A model generated the notes under the pieces. The model saw only the letters and a list, made by a program, of their open reading frames with translations. It did no database searches and was not told the origin of the DNA. A DNA stretch of 8,852 bases from Candidatus Cloacimonadota bacterium (lineage in GTDB: Bacteria > Cloacimonadota > Cloacimonadia > Cloacimonadales > TCS61). The position numbers and the translations under genes were made by a program. Location: NCBI GenBank assembly GCA_003647825.1, contig QMNP01000053.1, positions 1 to 8,852 on the forward strand, read 5' to 3'. Below, in pieces: positions 5,895 through 8,852 of this stretch. Positions within the stretch are counted from its first letter, which is position 1. Every line of letters starts with the position of its first letter.

Positions 5895-6887
5895 ATGAAT
5901 AATATCAGAAAGAAGCTAATTGATAAAGTTCAGCGTTTTGAAGATATCAGGGTGCTTGTGATTGGTGATGTAATGCTGGATATTTATGAATTCTGTCATT
6001 CTGAAAACAGCAAACCAATTGATTCCGAGCAACCGGGGAAAAGAGCTTATCGTTCTCATGAGATAATAAAAGAACTGGGTGGAGCCGGTAATGTAGCGGC
6101 AAATCTTGCCTCTCTGCAAATTCCTGTTACACTGGTCGGAGTAACTGGCCAAGATGAACATTATCACAAAATTGTTGAATTAGCCAGATCACACAATATC
6201 AATTATTTTTTACATCAAGATCCTTCTCGAACTACAACAGTTAAGGCACGCCTATATGTGGATGATGAATATTTACTGCGAAGAGATGACGAAAATATTC
6301 ATAAAATTGATCCTGAAATATCTAATATTTTAACAGAAAATATCTTAAGTGAGTTGCCAGAATGTAACATCGTGATTCTAAGTGATTATAATAAAGGCAT
6401 TTTTACTAAAGATAATGCACAGCAGATAATTAATGAATGCAGAAAAAAAAAATTACCTGTAATTGTTGATTTCAAGCCGGATAATGCTGACTTTTTCAAA
6501 GGTGCCGACTTAATGGTTCCTAACGATACTGAAGCTGAACAATTGCTTCCTGAATTTTCTCATGCGGCACTTAAGGAAAGCATGGATAAACTTCACAAGA
6601 AACTGCAATGTAACAAATTAGTAGTTACTTTGGGTGCAAAAGGTATTTGTGGATTTGATGGAAAGGATTATTTTCATGTACCCGGCAATAAAGTAATCGC
6701 AATTGATGCAGTAGGTTGTGGAGATACCGTTCGTGCTGCGTTAGCTGTGGGGATAGCTTTGGAACTTTCATTAAAAGATGCTGCCATTTTGGCAAACGAT
6801 GCCGCTGCAGTTATCGTTCAAAAACCAGCCACTGCATCCATTACGCGTAAAGAATTGATTGAATTTATTTCTAATACGATAGAATAA
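5895..6887 (+). CDS. PfkB-family sugar kinase resembling the heptose-7-phosphate kinase domain of HldE/RfaE
   Basis: 330 residues, the length of a stand-alone RfaE/HldA-type kinase without the nucleotidyltransferase domain of HldE. Visible motifs: VLVIGDVMLDIYEF (20-33) at the N-terminal sugar-binding strand, LGGAGNVAAN (61-70, the first PfkB signature region), LSDYNKGIFT (162-171, close to the RfaE LSDYGKG motif), VPNDTEAEQL (208-217), VVTLGAKG (243-250), and the C-terminal signature DAVGCGDTVRAAL (271-283) with catalytic base Asp277. Two places differ from typical heptose kinases: the ISPEAPVPV sugar-contact segment reads PIDSEQPGKRAYR (41-53), and the usual GAGD reads GCGD. The kinase fold is secure, the sugar is not. 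If it acts in the heptose pathway it makes the 1,7-bisphosphate for LPS core. No LPS gene is next to it here. AGGAG at 5881-5885 gives a good start. Confidence 0.88.
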   Translation: MNNIRKKLIDKVQRFEDIRVLVIGDVMLDIYEFCHSENSKPIDSEQPGKRAYRSHEIIKELGGAGNVAANLASLQIPVTLVGVTGQDEHYHKIVELARSHNINYFLHQDPSRTTTVKARLYVDDEYLLRRDDENIHKIDPEISNILTENILSELPECNIVILSDYNKGIFTKDNAQQIINECRKKKLPVIVDFKPDNADFFKGADLMVPNDTEAEQLLPEFSHAALKESMDKLHKKLQCNKLVVTLGAKGICGFDGKDYFHVPGNKVIAIDAVGCGDTVRAALAVGIALELSLKDAAILANDAAAVIVQKPATASITRKELIEFISNTIE

Positions 6888-6891
6888 TCAA

Positions 6892-6962
6892 TCTCGTTCC
6901 CAGGGTTGTTTTGGGAATGTAAAATTTTAACTGCTACTTGCAAAGATAAACTTCTGAACCAG
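6892..6962 (+). repeat. 71-nt intergenic repeat, copy 1
   Basis: Begins TCTCGTTCCCA, 4 nt after the kinase stop, and ends GAACCAG. It aligns without gaps to copy 2 (7046-7116), with about 59 of 71 positions identical by hand count. The first hairpin TTCCCA (6897-6902) with TGGGAA (6912-6917) is kept. The second stem present in copy 2 has decayed here at its centre. Confidence 0.8.
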
Positions 6963-7045
6963 GTCAAACAAGATCAACATACAAAAGGCAAACAAATGAT
7001 ATGCCATTACAAAATCTAAAACATCTTCTTTCTTCTCTGAGTTCT

Positions 7046-7116
7046 TCTCGTTCCCAAGTTTGTCTTGGGAATGTAAAATAGTAACTGCTGTTTACGAAGA
7101 CAAACTTCGTAACCAG
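7046..7116 (+). repeat. 71-nt intergenic repeat, copy 2 (two perfect hairpins)
   Basis: Same length and orientation as copy 1. The first hairpin is TTCCCAA (7051-7057) with TTGGGAA (7065-7071). The second is TTACGAAG (7092-7099) with CTTCGTAA (7105-7112), an 8-bp perfect stem with a 5-nt loop. It ends AACCAG. The region 6888-7271 between kinase and isomerase holds these two copies and no gene that I can support. The copies have no coding potential of their own. Confidence 0.8.
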
Positions 7117-7258
7117 AAAATATACGTTAATGATTTACCTTTTGACACATAAACACTTCTCATTTGCTTGGCACAAATAAGAAATAAAGGTCGTTTGCTG
7201 GTTACGTTGTAAGAATAATGATTTTTTTTATACCAACACATAGCAAGCCGACTCTTAA

Positions 7259-7266
7259 AAAGGAAA
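7259..7266 (+). promoter_or_regulatory. Ribosome-binding site that decides the prolyl isomerase start
   Basis: AAAGGAAA precedes ATG 7272 by a normal distance (AGGA at 7261-7264, 7-nt spacing). An in-frame ATG at 7218 would add 18 residues (beginning MIFFIPTHSK) that match nothing in the family and has no comparable purine tract before it. Confidence 0.75.
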
Positions 7267-7271
7267 TAATA

Positions 7272-8018
7272 ATGGGAAACAAAGTATTAGCGAAAGTAAA
7301 CGGTAAAGAAATAACTCAATTTGATGTAGAACAATTCTTAAGAAGTCTGGGGCAGGAAAGAGCTGCTCAATTCAATAATGAAGAAGGCAGAAAGAGACTT
7401 CTGGATGAGCTGGTAAATCAGAATCTTTTTCTAGCAGATGCAATCGACAGCAAGATTGAGGAAACTGCTGAATTTCAAAATGAAATGGCCAGAATGAAGG
7501 AAGTTATTCTAACACAAGTAAATGTAAATTCCACCATGAAAGGAATTGGAATTGTAGAAACTGAGATTGAAGAATATTTCAATGCTAACAAAAGCAAATA
7601 TGATCTTCCTGCTTCGACCAATACAAGCCACATTTTGGTAGACAGCGAAGAACTTATCAACAAGATTCATGGAAAACTTATTAAGAATGAAATCGAATTT
7701 GCCGATGCTGCCAAAGAACATTCTAAATGCCCTTCCAGCCAGAAAGGTGGAGAATTGGGAATGTATCCTCGCGGCCAAATGGTTCCCGAATATGAAGCAG
7801 TAGCTTTCAATATGGAAATTGGTGAGGTCAGTAAACCCGTGAAAACACAATTCGGTTATCATATCATCAAATTAAACGATAAAGAAGAAGCTATGGAAGC
7901 TAAATTCGAAGATGTGAAAACTCAAGTAGCAAATGAACTTCGCAGCCAGAAACAGAACGAAGCATATTTTAATAAACTTCAAGAATTAAAAGCAAAATAT
8001 AATGTTGAGATGATGTAA
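7272..8018 (+). CDS. Parvulin-type peptidyl-prolyl cis-trans isomerase with SurA/PrsA-like N-terminal region, cytoplasmic
   Basis: 248 residues from the chosen ATG. The N-terminal helical part (1 to about 105) begins MGNKVLAKVNGKEIT, like the chaperone arm of SurA/PrsA proteins (a short strand, then helices with LLDELVNQNLF). The parvulin domain (about 112-205) shows SHIL (119-122, His120), EHSKCPSSQKGGELG (149-163, Cys153 in the catalytic position), GQMVPEYEAVAF (168-179, Met170 and Phe179 of the proline pocket) and TQFGYHIIK (192-200, His197). This is very close to E. coli PpiC over the same stretch. A C-terminal helix (about 210-248) folds back in related proteins. There is no signal peptide or lipobox, so it should act in the cytoplasm as a folding helper, unlike periplasmic SurA/PpiD. 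It is apparently a single-gene unit with its own terminator at 8048-8080. Confidence 0.93.
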   Translation: MGNKVLAKVNGKEITQFDVEQFLRSLGQERAAQFNNEEGRKRLLDELVNQNLFLADAIDSKIEETAEFQNEMARMKEVILTQVNVNSTMKGIGIVETEIEEYFNANKSKYDLPASTNTSHILVDSEELINKIHGKLIKNEIEFADAAKEHSKCPSSQKGGELGMYPRGQMVPEYEAVAFNMEIGEVSKPVKTQFGYHIIKLNDKEEAMEAKFEDVKTQVANELRSQKQNEAYFNKLQELKAKYNVEMM

Positions 8019-8047
8019 TTTCTCTATTGTTTTTCGTAGTTTTAAAT

Positions 8048-8080
8048 CTTCCCGGTTTTGAAAACCTGGAAGGTTTTTTT
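8048..8080 (+). terminator. Intrinsic terminator of the prolyl isomerase gene, with overlapping alternative stems
   Basis: CTTCC, one C, GGTTTT, G, AAAACC, one T and GGAAG (8048-8072) form an inverted repeat with a single internal mismatch, followed by GTTTTTTT (8073-8080). A second, overlapping hairpin AAAACCT-GGA-AGGTTTT (8061-8077) also leads into the T-run. It starts 29 nt after the stop codon. Confidence 0.85.
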
Positions 8081-8088
8081 GATTTTAT

Positions 8089-8117
8089 AAAAAAGGGGCA
8101 ATCCAAAGATCACCCCT
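8089..8117 (-). terminator. Intrinsic terminator of the hcp gene
   Basis: Read on the minus strand: GGGG, TG, ATC, a TTTG loop, GAT, TG, CCCC, then TTTTTT. With G-U wobbles this is a 9-bp stem followed by six U. On the plus strand the wobbles become C/A mismatches, although T9 at 8122-8130 follows, so it may also back up the isomerase terminator. Confidence 0.8.
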
Positions 8118-8153
8118 ACGGTTTTTTTTTGTTCGTATTTGTTCGCTATTAAT

Positions 8154-8852
8154 TTATCCGATCATCTTCTCAATATCACCTTCAACTGTTCCGATAGGGC
8201 TAATATTAAAGTTTTCAATAAGAACTTTAAGAACATTTGGTGATAAGAAAGCTGGAAGTGTTGGTCCAAGATGGATATTCTTCACACCAAGATATAAAAG
8301 AGCTAAAAGTACTGTTACAGCTTTTTGCTCATACCAAGCAATATTATAAACTATTGGAAGATCATTAATATCTTCAAGTTCAAATACTTCTTTTAGTTTA
8401 AGAGCGATGAGTGCAAGAGAGTAACTATCGTTACATTGTCCTGCATCAAGTACACGTGGGATTCCGCCAATATCACCAAGATCAAGCTTGTTATAACGGA
8501 ATTTTGCACATCCTGCTGTAAGAATTACAGAATCTTGGGGAAGAGCTTCTGCAAAATCTGTATAATAATTTCTACCTTTCTGACGTCCATCGCAACCACC
8601 CATAACAACGAATTTTTTAATGGCACCTGTTTTCACAGCATCTACAACTTTATCTGCAAGTGCAAAAACTTGTTCGTGAGCAAATCCGCCCACGATCGTA
8701 CCAGTTTCGATTTCAGTTGGTGATGGTAATGTTTTAGCAAGTTCAATAACTGCAGAAAAATCTTTAGCTTTTCCTTTTTCGGCATCAGCAATATGCTTCA
8801 AGCCATCAAATCCAACATTATTGGTTGTGAAAACACGATCTTTATAAGAATC
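8154..8852 (-). CDS. hcp: Hybrid-cluster protein (hydroxylamine reductase), C-terminal 232 residues; 5' end outside window
   Basis: The frame is open to the window edge, so the N-terminal Fe-S cluster region is missing. The visible part carries the hybrid-cluster ligands with the spacing known for Desulfovibrio Hcp: Cys in GGCDG (fragment residue 87, the persulfide position), Cys in TAGCAK (115), Cys in GQCND (140), and Glu/Lys in WYEQK (175 and 177). The intervals 28, 25, 35 and 2 agree with family positions 406, 434, 459, 494 and 496. Hcp reduces nitric oxide or hydroxylamine and, in E. coli, also takes part in protein S-nitrosylation; it is typical of anaerobes. Its usual reductase partner Hcr is not seen downstream, where the gene ends at a terminator. 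Whether it is the class with two or four N-terminal cysteines cannot be decided from this part. Confidence 0.96.
   Translation of the reverse strand, partial: DSYKDRVFTTNNVGFDGLKHIADAEKGKAKDFSAVIELAKTLPSPTEIETGTIVGGFAHEQVFALADKVVDAVKTGAIKKFVVMGGCDGRQKGRNYYTDFAEALPQDSVILTAGCAKFRYNKLDLGDIGGIPRVLDAGQCNDSYSLALIALKLKEVFELEDINDLPIVYNIAWYEQKAVTVLLALLYLGVKNIHLGPTLPAFLSPNVLKVLIENFNISPIGTVEGDIEKMIG

Noticed and set aside
6897..6917. Hairpin just after the kinase as a terminator
   Set aside because: The TTCCCA/TGGGAA stem has no T-run after it and is part of the 71-nt repeat, so it is treated as a repeat structure.
6892..7116. CRISPR array
   Set aside because: Only two copies, 71 nt long and 83% identical, with an 83-nt spacer; no array regularity and no cas genes.
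7218..7271. 18-residue N-terminal extension of the prolyl isomerase
   Set aside because: Does not resemble a signal peptide or family sequence, and the inner ATG has a well-placed ribosome-binding site.
7509..7862. Minus-strand open frame of 117 codons
   Set aside because: Antisense shadow of the prolyl isomerase gene; the sense frame has all parvulin motifs.
8436..8723. Plus-strand open frame of 95 codons
   Set aside because: Lies antisense within hcp, whose frame has full family motifs; no ribosome-binding site or recognisable protein features.

Overview
The window is AT-rich DNA holding nine protein genes, two of them cut by the window edges, and no rRNA, tRNA, CRISPR array or transposase that I can see. 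The gene set points to an anaerobic, fermentative, Gram-negative-type bacterium: an ADP-forming acyl-CoA synthetase, a hybrid-cluster protein, several thiol-redox proteins, an exported thioredoxin and a heptose-kinase-like PfkB protein. The intergenic palindromic repeats and overall gene style remind me of Cloacimonadota (Candidatus Cloacimonas relatives). That assignment is an inference, because no marker gene is present.

Left block (1-2972, + strand): the tail of a histone-deacetylase/AcuC-family enzyme, then after a 30-nt gap an 890-residue protein joining a complete ADP-forming acyl-CoA synthetase to a C-terminal GNAT acetyltransferase. Together they look like an acetyl-group module (make acetyl-CoA, acetylate lysines, remove acetyl groups). 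The block ends at a strong hairpin that can terminate transcription from both sides.

Middle block (2989-5135, - strand): four thiol-redox genes, in transcription order a small thioredoxin-like protein with an unusual CCxxMGPMC motif, a thioredoxin reductase with an altered NADPH site, a CSWC glutaredoxin, and a thioredoxin with a signal peptide. The last two are translationally coupled. Two inverted copies of a palindromic repeat lie between the first two genes. Three annotated starts were decided by ribosome-binding sites: trxB, the small thioredoxin-like gene, and the parvulin further right.

Right block: a 759-nt non-coding, AT-rich stretch (5136-5894) precedes a PfkB/RfaE-like sugar kinase (+). 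A 384-nt spacer with two direct 71-nt repeats follows, then a cytoplasmic parvulin-type prolyl isomerase (+). Two terminators facing each other separate it from the C-terminal part of hcp (-), which runs off the right edge.

Nothing here is clearly a new multi-gene system. The parts most worth following are the acetyl-CoA synthetase/acetyltransferase/deacetylase group, the redox cluster with its non-canonical reductase and thioredoxin-like partner, and the two families of structured intergenic repeats.
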